Shown in pieces: positions 35,402 to 48,538 of a stretch of 64,000 nt of DNA. How positions within the stretch are numbered: the stretch's first letter is position 1; every line of letters begins with the position of its first letter. The position numbers were made by a program, and so were the translations under genes. The stretch is from Lumnitzera littorea (Eukaryota > Streptophyta > Magnoliopsida > Myrtales > Combretaceae), in contig JAMXBB010000003.1 of the NCBI GenBank assembly GCA_024138015.1, forward strand, positions 15,358,197 to 15,422,196, in the 5' to 3' direction. The notes below the pieces were generated by a model. That model searched no databases and was not told the DNA's origin. It was given only the letters and a program-made list of their open reading frames with translations.

Positions 35402-38400
35402 CTAGAAGACTCGGTCCCCAGTAGCGTGAATGATATAGAAGATTGCGCTGATAATATATAGAGCTGCGGTGACTGTTAAGAAAGCCTGAAAAGATCCTAG
35501 CCACTGTACAAAGTAACCAGTTCCAATAGTGCTGAGTATTGCACCGAATGTCCCAAATGAGTTAGCAATGCCTGTATTTCAATTAGACAGAAATTTTTGT
35601 CACAACTCATACTGGGGTTATTAGTTCTAGAGGAACAATAATCAATTTTGCATTTCTGATCAAAATGGAAACGAAAACCTACCATGTAGAAATCCTGCAC
35701 ATTCGGGGGCTATATCCTGATCAAGTGAAGATTAAAAGGATAAGTAGGAATGGTATCCAGGAACATCATTTCCTGCAATGGCAGATTATTACCAAGAGAA
35801 GCATTTTACAGGTCAAACTTACCTGAATATTGAGAAGAAATCCAGCCTGGCTGAAAGAGCTTAAGCTTAGAGCTGCTGTCATGAGCAAAGCTGCAGCCAT
35901 GGGTGTCTTGGCATAATTCAAGCAGAGTAGCGAAATTCCAGGTCCGATAAAACCAATAGACTGCCAAGAAAATGTATAGCTATAAATTACTACTCTCTCA
36001 TGGCACAGAGTCCTTTGTGATTTTTATTTAAATTTGACATGGAATGCTCTTTGTTTGCAGAATTATCGTTCATGTACCTGCATTATCTTTCGAACAAGTG
36101 TCAAAGAGTACCCTGCCTTTATTAGATTATCTGAAACTGCACCTGCAATGTAGCCAGATATTGCCATGGTTCCCCATGGAACAGCACTAAACCAAGCTGC
36201 TTGCTTTAGGTTAACATCAAAAACCTGCATTAAGCCATGTTCAGATCAGATGTCACTAATTACATTGCGCAGAAGTAGAACATAAAAACAGTTACAATCC
36301 CACTTTTGATATGTTAATGAATATCCCTTTTTACAGTTGAAACCTTTTATTGCTCCGAATCAGAATATGCAAGAAAATAGAGATCTTAGAGTTGTTTGTA
36401 ATTGGCTATTTCTTTGAAAAGAGATTCAGTCATGCAGCTGCTAATTCGGAAAGGCTGGACGAGAAAGGAAACTTACAGTTTTGAAATAAACAGGCATCCA
36501 TGAGAGAAGAACAAAATATCCCTGCAAAAACACCTTGTATTTAGTGATGAAATTTACCCCTAGCCCTAGCATTTGCCAAGATGATGAAGATTTTATCAAA
36601 AGAACTACTTACCCAATTGTTTGTTATGTTCGCAGAAATGATTGCCCAAGTTGGCAGTTTTGACAATAAAACTCTTAGGGGTGGAAACTTGCTGGTCTTG
36701 GCAGAGGATTTAGATTTTCCGTCTTGAATCAGCCGAAGCTCGGATTTGCTAATAAAACGGCTTTCCTCTGGATCGCTCGTCACTCCATTTGTCCATTTTC
36801 TCACCCAAAGCAAACCAATCATTGAAAAGAGAATGAAAGGACCAGAAACACCCATTGAAGACATCATAAGAGGAGTTAATACAAGCCCTGTGACGTTGCC
36901 AAGATGAAATCCTGCCATGGAGATCCCAACCGCACTCGACCGTTCATGGTTAGGAAACCACCTGATAAAGTTTAGACATGTACCATTATTCTGCATCGAA
37001 TCCCATTTTAAAAAGAAAAAATAGGTATGAACGTTTTACCTTGAAGAGAGAGTGCTCATGGAGGGAAGAGCTACACCCTCAGCAAGTCCAAAGAATGCAC
37101 GAGCTGCCAACAACGCGATTGTGGAGTGGTTGGCTGCCCAGGGAGTAAGCAGAGTAGCAAAAGACCATAAGGTGACACCCCATGCCATCACCGTTTTTCC
37201 ACCATATTTGTCTACTAGAGCTCCTCCTACCAGCGACGAGAATATGTATCCCCACAAAAAAGATGACTTCAAGAACATGTTCATGAATCTCGTTAGTATT
37301 TGGTAGAAAGAAAACAAACTAGAAGTATGAATGATCCAGGACAATAAGACTCCATGCACGATGAAATATTTACCGACCAATTCGCTTCTTATTACTCACA
37401 CAATATACATTCTTAACCATATATCAGATCATAATCTTAAGGAATTCATATTCTTACATGCCACGTTAACTTTGCTTAAAAAAAAAAACTATTACTTTAA
37501 CTTTGATTTCTTTAATAATTTTTCAAAAATTTCTATGGATTCTAATAATACATTTTTAACCAATAATCAGATAATAAGCGTTCCCTTGTTAAGGAACGAG
37601 CAATAATGGATGCCCCGGGGTGGGGGGGTGGGGTGGGTTTGGGGATGTGTAAGCACGTTCTTTTAAGGCCTTGTAAATTGCTCGCATGGTCTTAGATTTA
37701 AAGATAGATGTTGCGCAATAAATTTTGTGCTTTAAAATTGCCTTTATAAGAGTATACTGCGTGATTAATTTTCAAGTGATCCACTTCCATGTCCAGCTTC
37801 GACTTTACCTTCAATTTTGGAAAATATGACTTGGTTTTTTCATTTTCCTTGTTTTTATGAGAAAAATATTTAATAAGTATTATTCACTACTCACTGCTAA
37901 TAATACTTTAACACATGATAACATAAATAGTAGTTTTCTTTTTAAATTATCAATTACCCCGTATTTGAAAATTATTAAAGTTATATATTATATGTACATT
38001 CACATAATATCTAACCACTGAATATCTTTTTGTTTTTGAGTATTTATTTTTGAGTTTATATTTAATTACGAAATGTAATTTTACCTATAAAATAAAAAAT
38101 TAGAAATTAAAAAAAAATATATATATTCACATATATACGTTGCACTTTTTAATGTATGACGACGTAAAGGATACGTGAAAAAATCAAAGAAAAGAAAAAA
38201 AAAATTGTCGAAGACTTCTCAAAACACCGACACGCAAAACACCTAGCACTTCGACCGTAGGCACCACCGACTTTGCCATTTCTGACCACATTTTATTTTA
38301 AATAATTTATTGATGTCTTTATCATGGCCGAAGGCTGTTATATATAAAAAAAAAAACTAATGGACTAACTAAAGTAACATTCTTGTGGAATAAGCAGGTT

Positions 38401-41400
38401 ACTGAAATATGAAAAAGAAAAAAAAAAAAAAAAAAGCGGGCTCGGTTTAAGTCATACTAAAACTCAGTAGGGTTTGGTGGATTACCAATTTTCCTTTCAT
38501 TGTTGTTGAACCGTAGCAAGGCAAGGACCCACATGACAACTCAGTTTTCCTATAATAATACTCTATATATTTGTTTTGTGTTCGACTTCCAAACTAAAAG
38601 GGTTTGTTTGGTGTAAATTGAAACTTATAACCAAGATCTTATGTTATAACGTCGTCAGTTTAGCTTTCCATCTCTATCACATCATCAAGCAGGAGAAGAT
38701 TACACGACACAATGACACAAGAGACCGATCCTAACAGTCAATCTTTTAGTTCGAGAAAAGCTTTCCGGATATCTCTATGTAAATACCTTCCCGACCAGAC
38801 CAGACCAGGCCAGGCCAAATCAGGCAACCACTTTCGATGGAGTGGCATGTGGAGCGTGGGTTTTAATTTTAAATTTTTAAATCCTATAATCATGGGTAAA
38901 AGAAGGATTTGAGGTATGATTTCCTATACAACCTGAAATTTGTTAGGATTCTACACCTTATAGTTTTCAAGTCGTAGAATATTTCATCCTTTTTCGGATA
39001 TGTAGAGAATATTGTAAACATGATATGTACAATATCACTGACGCCTATAATTTAGTATAATAATTAGTAAAAATTCAACCATACAAGTCTAACTTAAAAC
39101 CAATAATTATAGGGCAATAGTCCATACCAAGTGAAAACGATCTTAATTATTAAATTTGATTTAAGTTGATATCTTGGTTTGTATTTTTTGGCATTTGTTA
39201 TCATTTAATATTTTGGAATTTTTATGTCTATGTCTATTACAATTTTCAATTAAAAGCAATATCAATCTATCAAAATTTCCATTTAAAAACAATATTAATA
39301 TAACATGTGTATATTATACTTTTTATGTTAATCTCTAATGATATTTTAACTTTAAAAGAGATAAAATTCAAAGGTCTTTAGAGATTTTGCAACTGCATAT
39401 TTGAAAACTTATATCTATAGACTAAAACATATAGTAGAGATCCAATTCAGACTATGCTGTGATATCTCACCTACCCAAAGCGTCTTTTTTGTTTTCTCTT
39501 TTCATATACTTGTATAAACGACATATGATGTATTCACCTAAGTTTTTCCTCCCAAAACCATGGGAAATAATCAAGTGGATCCACGAGAATTCTTTTGTAC
39601 CTCGCCTTAGTTTAATTTTTTGTCTATATCATATCGCATTTCTCTGATAATGGGAAGAAAAAAATAAAATAGAAAAAGAAAAGTTAAACTATTGCTGGGT
39701 AATTTCTTCTTATTAGCAAAACCAACCCTTATACAATAATCATGTACTCAATACTAATATCACTGTGCTCCGATAATAAAAAAATATTTTATTTTACTTT
39801 TAATTTTTTAAATTGTTTTAGTATATTCTTAAAAGATCTTTATAAACAAATATTCATCATACCCGTTAATCTTCTCAATAAAAATATATAAAATAAAATG
39901 ATAATATTATCATCTATAAACTAATACTCAATTTGCCTACATATATGTTAGGATTTACATAAATAAAGAGTAAATGGTATTATTAATTTATTATTTTTTA
40001 CTATAAGTTGAACCATATTCAATTGAAGGAAAGAGGGAATAATTAAGAGGGAAGAAAAGTGAGAAGAAAGAATTAGAGAGAAAAGAATTAATGTATTCTC
40101 TAGTTTCGATTGAAGGAAAGAGAAAGTAAAAAATGTGGAAATTGGAAAGAGTACTTTCAAAATAATATCTAAAATACTTTAAATTATGCAATTATGGGTT
40201 CAATATATGTATGTAATTCTTCTTATAAAAATTACATAAATACAAATGAGATAAAATTAATTACATAATTATCAATACTAAATTGCATCTTTATAATTCA
40301 TAAAAATATTACATTTATAAGTTACGATTTAATAAATTGGATATCACTACTAAATCACAATTTTATTACCTTATTTATTAATTATATTAAACATATGACA
40401 GATATAATATAATGGTCTAGTGATGTTCTCATGGTTAAGAGGCGTGCTATGATCTATCAAGTTTTAGATTGGAAACATAGAAAAGGCCCTCTTGTATTTC
40501 TATTTTGTATAGACTTATATCGTATTTATTACATAAAATATTAATACAAAGTCAACATATGCTGCAAGTAATAAATGCGACATTAATACATAATCAAAAT
40601 CACAATTACTACATGTAATCTTGCCATAGTATTTGTGTAATTAATTTAATTTAATTGATATTTGAATAATATTAAGTAATTTTCATGATAAACACACAAA
40701 TTTCTCATACAATTATAATATTGTCTTATATAAAATGATAAAATTTTAAAAGTACAAGTTATAATTAGAATGGAGGAATTCGCATATTTACCATTAAAAT
40801 AGATAAATTTTACATAAATACCAATTATACCAATTTAATTACATTAATATCATGACAAATGTGATTTTGAATTTTATATTAATATCATGTTTATTACATA
40901 ACACATATATAGACTTGTATTAATATTACATATAATAAATACAATATAAATCTACACAAAAAGACAAATAATAAATAAATTAATAAAATTACATATGTTA
41001 AATGTGATATAATATTGGTACAAAAAACATGAAATCGCACCTAGAAGATATGAAATATGTGTTAATATAATTCTTGCTTTTTAAAGATGAGATTTAGCCT
41101 TAGGATTTAGGTAATATTTTTATCTAATTCATATTTATATAATTTTTTTTAAAGATCCATAGACACATATTACATCCAATTAAAACATCAATATTTTCTC
41201 CTCTTAAATCACTTCATTTTGGATAGAAACAAAAAACGTAGACTCTAAAACAAACTTTTTCTTTTAAATCCATCTCCTCTCTTCTTTTTCCCTCCCTTAT
41301 TCTTAAACAAGAAAATTTTTCTTAAAATTCAAAATTTCCTCCTATTTTTCTTTCCTTTTTAATTTTTTCCCAAGAGGCTTCATATTAGGTTAAGCAGATT

Positions 41401-43124
41401 AGTACCTTCTAGTATTAGGGATATAAAGAGGCAAGTTTAGGAATGGTCATAGGAACCTAAAACTTATCCTGTTATCTTAATAAGGTTTTCAAACCCATCT
41501 TAAAAGTCCTATATGTAGAACTTGTCCAATTATTTTAGTGGGGTATCCGTTTTCTGACTATTTGTTACTTCATTATTCATTACATTGGACATTAATCTAC
41601 ATTATTTATATTTATAAAACATAGACAATACCAATGAGTATATATTAGAGAAGAAACCACAAAAACATGTTATACTCCATTTATAATATAAAATACTATA
41701 ACATGAAGAAGATAGAAAAGGTAGATAGAGATTAAAGAAGGAACTAAAGTTAGGAATGTAAAATTATGATAAATATTTTAATAACTTTATTTTTTATTTG
41801 TTTTCTATTCAGTTAATATTATATTATTTAAATCTTAACACCCGTCTCATAATCTTAATATGTTAATATTATAAGGTCTTCAACAGATTTTTTTACATCC
41901 CAAAACTCATTTTATACCTTTTACAAGTTTTAATTATATTCTAAAATTATATTAAATAGTGCCTTATAAGATTTTTAAAGGCAGAACGAAATGATACTAT
42001 ATTTTAAGCCAACATTATGTAACGCCAACGTCGTATCCGATTGAATCTTAATATGCGTGCCCAGCTTTCTCTGGCATAATCTCAGACATAAATTATTTAT
42101 GTATATACAAATCACTACTTCCAGTCTTATCTATGTCGTAAGTCGTGACGTTAGTAATTAAAATAATATATATTTCACTTTTTTCAATTGTTTCCACGCC
42201 CAACCACAACCACATCTCACGCATGCTATTATAATAACAATAATAAGACAACAGACATGTTATTTCCCCCCGCGCTTTTGGATGATTTCCTGGCGAAATG
42301 CCTTCTTTCAGTTTCGAAGTCAGGTTTTTTAGTTGCTCCAAGCTACATGTTCATTGTAATTTGTTTAAAAATAAAACAAATGATAAGAAAACAAAACGAA
42401 AGAGATTAGAGAATAAAATAATAAAAAAGATAATATCACTGTTTATATCCTCAATTTTACTAGCTTATATAATTATAAATTCGATATCGATTTATCTAAT
42501 TATATATTTATTTAAAAATTTAATTATCACCATGTACAATTCAATCAACTTCAATTTATATTATAAATTTAATTAGCGTAATTAACCATAAAGTAACCAT
42601 CAACCCATATTTTTGAAGTAGATTATAACATATTGTTTTGTAAGGGTGACTTATAACCACTCGTGAAAAGTCTCATAACTAATTGTATTAATTGAAATAA
42701 TAATGTGAATTGATGTAAAATAATATATATATATGGTGATAGCTAAATTTTTAATTAATATATAATTAAATAAATCTAAACTTTATGTATATAATTATAA
42801 AAAGTAACATATGGAGACATAAATTATGATATTGACTAAATAAAAAAATTTATATTCCTTAGTTAGGATGAGAATGTCTAGGGATGTACTTTTTACATCC
42901 ATTGAAAGGTATAGTTTGAGTTTTTCCTTCAATGAAAATTTTTTAATTTTTATCATAGCATGACAACTTGATTAAGATGTTGTAGCAGCACGACGAAAGT
43001 AATTTACAGCTTCCAACCATTTTGAATTCTACTAGATAGTGGGTTTGATTTTTTTTCCCAAGCGGAATGGAAGCGTTGATTGAATAGTCTTTTCATTATT
43101 CTATTTTACACTCTAATCAAATCT

Positions 43125-43155
<31 letters not shown>

Positions 43156-45101
43156 ATCGAATACCCTGAAAATATGGAATAAGATCTAAAGTCTCATTAA
43201 TGAGTATCCGATAATTAATAAAAAAAATGTATAATTTTCAAAGCACATTTAGACATTACATAAGAGNNNTATATAAATATATATATATATATATAATCGA
43301 ATACCCTGAAAATATGGAATAAGATCTAAAGTCTCATTAATGAGTATCCGATAATTAATAAAAAAAATGTATAATTTTCAAAGCACATTTAGACATTACA
43401 TAAGAGAGAGAATATATTGAGAATGTATAAACTTTCTCGTAATAGAGGAAAGTATTCCTCAAATGCAAATTTTTTTTTCCTTTTTTCTTGGGCCAAAAAG
43501 TGCCTCGGATGCACTTATTTTTCTCTGTTTTTCTTATTTTTGCTAACTTTACCTAACCTTTTACGGATTGAATTTAATTGTATTTGGTGAGAAGACGTAG
43601 ACCAGACACTTGACAGAGACCTCCTTATTTTCTTCTAGGAGCGACAAAAACCAAACGCATCTACGTTCTTTCTTTACGGTTTTAATACCCAAATACCATG
43701 AAAATTATGAGTCCATTATAATAAAGTGACACGAACATTTGCGTACTAATTGGATGAATTAGATTGATTTTTAAGTTGCGATATCATAGTTGGCCAAAAT
43801 AAAATATTAAGAAAATTTACAAATAAAGCTCCCCATTTATTGTCACGCTAGACACATAAATATATATATAATAGAAATATTTAATGAGCTATTTAGAAAA
43901 TTAATATAAGTTATTACACATTCATGCCAAACTTATAAATTTGGAGTCACTGCCTATGATTACTACAACAAGCCAACACGGTGGAGTTATATAGGAGTGA
44001 AAATTTTTACAATATATTTATGAGTGTTAAGAGGTTATACGGGCCTAGCATTTTATTAAGTTATTAAACAAAGGGGAAAAAAAAATAGAAAAAAGAAATG
44101 ATACTTTTCCAAACTTTTTTTGGCCTAATGTGTACGGTTTCGTTTTGTATTTGTATTCATACCGATCCTTCTACTCTTTTCTTTTTTTTCTATTTTTCCT
44201 GTGATATTTTTGTATCACTCAACTGGCTGGAATTTTTAGGTTAGCGGTTGCGCGTGCACCACTCAAAAAACGTTTCAGGAGGCGGCGAACCAACACAACC
44301 TGTTTTCTTAACCACCCAACCACATCATATCCACCATTCTAGTTTTCATTTTCTTGCTCTCCAATGATTGACCATAAACCAATAAAAAGACGCTACTCCT
44401 ACTGCTAAAACTGTATTTCCTGAACCAAATAGACACGCAACTTCCGTTCAACACGAACACGCGCACATATTAACATTTTTGCAAGGACAAAAAGCATTAC
44501 CATCGTTGTCAAAATTCACATTATAATTATCGGAAAAGAATAACACATTGTAATATAATTTATTAAGGAGTTTGATCCTTTATTTTATCGTCTAAATGTT
44601 TAGAACAAAAAATTTGGGTTTGATGGAAGGGTAGAATAGAAGTAGACGCAATAATTAATAATTTACCTGGACTATGCCTAAGAAGGAGTTGGACCAGCCA
44701 TATTTGGAAGCGAGAGGGACAATAGCAACAGACATCACCACTCTATCCGCATTACATAGACCCATGGCAGCTGCCAATAAAACCACCACCTTCAACCTCT
44801 CCGGTATTATACTAATCTTAGTATTAACATTCGCTTCGCGTATGAAAAACCCTCTCTCTATCCCTTCTGCTGTACACCTCACATCAACCAGCTGATGCTG
44901 CTTATTCTTTATTTTTTCCTTCAAATCCACTTTAAATATCTTCCGTTTGATGGGTTTCCCGTGGATATTAGTCCCAAAACCAAACTGGCAGGTGGTTTTC
45001 TTATTTAAACCGATCAATCTTGTCTGGGAAGTCGACGGATATTTAAAAGTTGAAGAAGACGGTACTCCTATGAAAGAACCAGTAATCCTCGATGCCTCCA
45101 T
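35402..45101 (-). CDS. PHT4;2: Plastid anion/phosphate transporter, PHT4;2 (ANTR3) type
   Basis: Eight exons, in transcript order: 45101-44667, 37266-37040, 36961-36613, 36521-36477, 36224-36078, 35960-35823, 35716-35683, 35571-35402. All introns are GT-AG, the sum is 1545 nt and 514 residues (Arabidopsis PHT4;2 is 512). A basic, S/T-rich plastid transit peptide precedes the major-facilitator core. Signatures are CNADRVVMSVAIVPLA (TM1), SSFLWGYIFSSLVGGALVD, FGLAEGVALPSMSTL, WFPNHERSSAVGISMAG, NNWGYFVLLSWMPVYF, FSQAGFLLN and GTGYFVQWLGSFQAF. Family knowledge: SLC17-related phosphate carriers; PHT4;2 acts in root plastids. The first intron (44666-37267) is 7.4 kb. Its acceptor (TTCTTGAAG) lacks a good pyrimidine tract but is fixed by the conserved protein join. 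Confidence 0.95.
37617..37644 (+). other. G-quadruplex-forming motif
   Basis: Five G-runs of 3-7 on the plus strand (GGGG-T-GGGGGGG-T-GGGG-T-GGG-TTT-GGGG) satisfy the G4 rule with loops of 1-3 nt. It is antisense to the transporter gene, ~350 bp into intron 1 from exon 2. Its surroundings are strongly AT-rich. Confidence 0.7.
41390..41960 (-). repeat. Dispersed repeat, copy 2, inside PHT4;2 intron 1
   Basis: This is the reverse complement of the repeat at 33005-33640, collinear over the whole length with moderate divergence. In the plus direction it shows ATTATTTATATTTATAAAAC (41603-41622) and GGAACTAAAGTTAGGAATGTAAAATTATGA (41741-41770), mirroring the first copy. No open frame or obvious terminal repeats. 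Confidence 0.65.
43151..43406. repeat. Exact 116-bp duplication on both sides of an N gap
   Basis: 43151-43266 and 43291-43406 appear identical (ATATAATCGAATACCC ... CATTACATAAGAG). Between them lie NNN (43267-43269) and a TA-rich microsatellite, and another TA tract precedes the first copy. This looks like one locus assembled twice across a scaffold join. Confidence 0.85.
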
Positions 45102-45132
45102 CTTTTTTCTGTGTGCGTATCAGCGTGTTAAG

Positions 45133-45178
<46 letters not shown>

Positions 45179-45200
45179 TGTGTATATATATATATATTAA
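45102..45200 (-). promoter_or_regulatory. 5' UTR/proximal promoter of the PHT4;2-type gene with compound microsatellite
   Basis: Just upstream of the start codon the plus strand carries (GA)n at about 45138-45168, then (TG)n to about 45182 and (TA)n to about 45198. On the coding strand this is TA, CA then CT repeats. CT repeats are common in plant 5' UTRs. No other element is defined. Confidence 0.55.
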
Positions 45201-46916
45201 TGAAGAATCAAATTCATAAGCATTGATGAAGGTAATGTTAAATGACAATAAATACGGAGGGATTGTTTATAAAAATTTTAATAATGGGGATGAGGGTGTC
45301 TATCGTCTAGGGCATAGGCGTAATAGTAGGAGACGGAGGATTGGAGTTTGAATTGCAAACTAAGGAAAGAAAGAGGAAAACAAAAACCGGTTGTTCCTGT
45401 CAGAGAGGGGGTTGGTAAGCATTATACATTGTACTATTTAAAACACACATATAAGGAATTTGTACTTGTCCATGCTTTTGAAATGGCCTTCAAAGGGTAG
45501 TTTTAGTCAATAAAAGAAAGTTTCGCCCCTACATTAACCGCATTTGGTGTTGAAATCTTGTGTGGCAACACGTGTTCTCCAACTAAGGTAGGCTCAACAA
45601 CTTTTCGGTATCAGAATTTCTTCATGGAAAAAGGTTTTTGGGAGAGAATATAAAAATGAAAATTATGAGGGCACCTACCAACCTCCACCGGTTCAAAACC
45701 ATGTCACGGCCATGGGGACTTCCTTGCTTGAACATTGACTGCATCCTTCGACTCATATCCATTGGCCTGCTAAACGATAAAAAAACAACCATTAAAATAA
45801 TATTCCATATATACCAATGCGTAGCAGGTGAGTATGGTAATACTTTAAAGTACTTAGTAATAGTAGATGGTTTTTTAAAAAATATCATTTTTATCCTTAA
45901 AAAATTATCATACATTAAAATTTTATTAATATTTACATATTATCAATTATAGTATATCATTATTATTGAAATTTTTTTTCTAATAAATAGGTTAGTCGCT
46001 TGAACTTAATTTTAAAAAGAGTCTTTTCTTTTTTCTTTTAGCAAATTATATTAATAGCAACTTGACTAGTTATGCAGATCAATCCATCAATTTGGCTTGC
46101 TCAAGGGTTATTTATACATAAAGACCAATTTACTAACCTATTAAAATGTAAACTTGTAAGCACATAAACATGTGTTTATGCCTGCCAAGCAAATAAACTA
46201 ATGATTAATTTACAAGAGAATTGAACTACCTCGATAAAGTTCATCATGGTGATTTCAACCAAGCATGACATTTTGATCAATTCGTGTTCCTTGAATTGTA
46301 TTTGAAGTGTTAGAATGGACAAAAGTTCCTCCGTGCATGTGAATTTGTTTATTCTACTATTCTAGTGGCAATTAGCTAGCTATGTGTAAATCGTCTGATT
46401 AGTAACACCAAGTAATTCGTGACTAGTGTGATGTAGTGAATCATTCGATTGGCAGCTTGAAAATCGTCTAATAGGTAGTAACAACCCAATTTGAATAAAC
46501 CGTCTAGTTGGTAGCTTAAGAACCTTCCAATTGGTCCTGACAAGAAAATAGCCATTGCGACGCATTAAACACGGAGAAAGAGAGTCAATAGTTGGAATTT
46601 CTTTAGAGCTTTTCTTGTGACAAATTAAGGACACTTAGTTGAGTAGAAAATCTGCTATTATTTATTTTGTTCTCTTATCCTTCATTATATTTGTCTTATG
46701 TAGTTAACTTTGCAAATCCTTTATAAACCCTAATATAGTATATAGTGATTGATACTTGCAGTTTCTTTAAAGAGAGTGTACTATATTTGAGATTGCGAGT
46801 GTTTTTGTGATTAAGAAGCTTATGTAAACAAGAGAGTGTATGTGAAGTCCTCCATTAAGGGCATTGTGTGATTGTAGAAAATAGAATAGATAATATATAA
46901 TATAGAAGCTATTTTT
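45201..46916. other. Upstream spacer, no supported gene
   Basis: A short minus-strand stretch near 45660-45775 has balanced composition but stops and no recognisable family. 46380-46634 holds a stretch with repeated ATTGG/TAGTTGG-type words on the plus strand. No gene is called. Confidence 0.35.
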
Positions 46917-47390
46917 TGAAGTGTATTAATATATATTGAGTAAATAATACGAAGAGAAAGAGAACGTGGGAGTAAGAGAGAAAAACAAATGTGGTCTAAA
47001 AAAATTATATCAAAATTATACATGGAGTTTAATAAAACCTTATTGATTTAAAATTATATAATAAAAATGAAGAAAATATATAGAATAAAATAAAGCTTAT
47101 TGGCTTAATATGATAGATATAATATAGAATATGTAGAGAGAGAACGTTGCAATAAGAGAGAAAGACAAATAGGTCTTCTGATAATTATATAAAAACTATA
47201 TTATAGAGATATAGAGTTGAATAAAGTTTTAGTAACTTAATATCATAGATAATATATTTTTGAAAGCTTATTAATACATGGAGTAAGTAATATGGAGGAG
47301 AGTATAGGAGCAACTAGCAAGAGAGAAAGACGAACTAGGCAAACTATGTATCAAATATGTACCCTTCAATACATATTAGAGGAAAGGAAA
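46917..47390 (+). repeat. Degenerate tandem array, about three ~170-bp units
   Basis: Units start near 46917, 47091 and 47261. Each has an ATTAATATAT/CTTATTGG-type start, GAGTAA(A/G)TAATA or related, then GAGAACGT..AAGAGAGAAA(G/A)AC(A/G)AA, then an AT-rich tail. Divergence is high. No coding capacity. Confidence 0.5.
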
Positions 47391-48538
47391 TAGTAAAAAG
47401 AAGAAAAATGGTCTCTACTAAAACTCTTTCCTCTTAAACCAAATCACCACCTCTAAAATTCTTCTTTCTTTTTTTTTTGTATGTAAAACCTAACAAAAGA
47501 AAAAGTAAATAAATAAAATAAGATAATAATACTAATAAAGAAAAATAGGTAAATAAGTCTTGTTTTTCAATAAAGGTATGTTTTGGTATTATTTAAAAGT
47601 AGTAGGGGCAGTTTACGCATTGGAAAGTTCTACAAACCCTAAGCATAAAAGTTGCTTATTGAATTTTAGAAACCCTTTTCGTGATGCAACTCTTGTGGAT
47701 TAGGGTTTCCACATAAACCTTGAATCAAGAGAAGGAAATCAACACATTTTAACAAGATCGGAATAGAAAAGGATTAAAGTAAGATGTAGAATTGTCTTTT
47801 AATAAGGATTTCAATCAAATATCAATTAAAAGTTCATTTTCTTCCTTAAGGTAACAAATAAAACAAATTTAGGATGATGTTTCAAGGATTCTACAGCGGT
47901 CTCTTGGTGGTGGAAGTGCGAATTTCGGATCCCAAAGGTAAGAATCTAATGTCTACACTTTGTATGCTTAGTTGTAAATTGATGTTTGGTCAACGTTTTG
48001 AGAAGTGTAGGATTGAGTTGTTGATTAGAAAATATTTAGGGAGTAGTGATTTTTGAGAATTAGAATTCCAGAAGGGGAATGAAGGGAATGGAAGTGAAAT
48101 GTTGCAGTAACCTATAAAAATCTATAGCCTACAGCTAGTGTTTGGACTAGTGTTTGGACGCTACCACCACTAGCATTTGAACATAAAGGAGTAAATGCTC
48201 CCAAATTCTTAGCATCTAGATGCTAAGATCCCTGATACATACAATAACATTCCCCTTCATTTGTCGATGTTTTCTGAGTGTGTCTTTCTATTCCTAAACA
48301 CTTCTAAATGTCTTCTAAACATGAATCTTTATCCAAAACACTTTCTAAACCAATTTATTATCTTAGTGATCTTAGGTTCCTTAAGTGACTCAAGTTGCAA
48401 ATGTGAGAAGGTTGAGTTGTTAAGTTCAAGGTCAATATTAAATGAGTTTAGAAACTAAGTAAGGTGCTTTATTGTCACGGGAACAGGTTGTGAGGCAAAT
48501 GTTTTAGAATCCAAGCAGATCGTTCAATAAAGAACAGG

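Larger units (their letters stand above)
37267..44666 (-). other. Very long first intron of the PHT4;2-type gene
   Basis: It is AT-rich throughout, with no coding gene seen on either strand. It contains a G-quadruplex motif (37617-37644), poly-A/T tracts, a dispersed repeat copy (41390-41960), TA microsatellites (about 43131-43155) and an assembly gap (43267-43269). The other introns of this gene are all far shorter, so this one has grown by repeat accumulation. Confidence 0.75.

Noticed and set aside
38712..38912. Open frame in PHT4;2 intron 1
   Set aside because: Short, with a low-complexity CCAGAC repeat, no recognisable domain.
45622..45952. A gene exon on either strand upstream of the transporter gene
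   Set aside because: Overlapping frames on both strands, no recognisable domain, no plausible splice partners.
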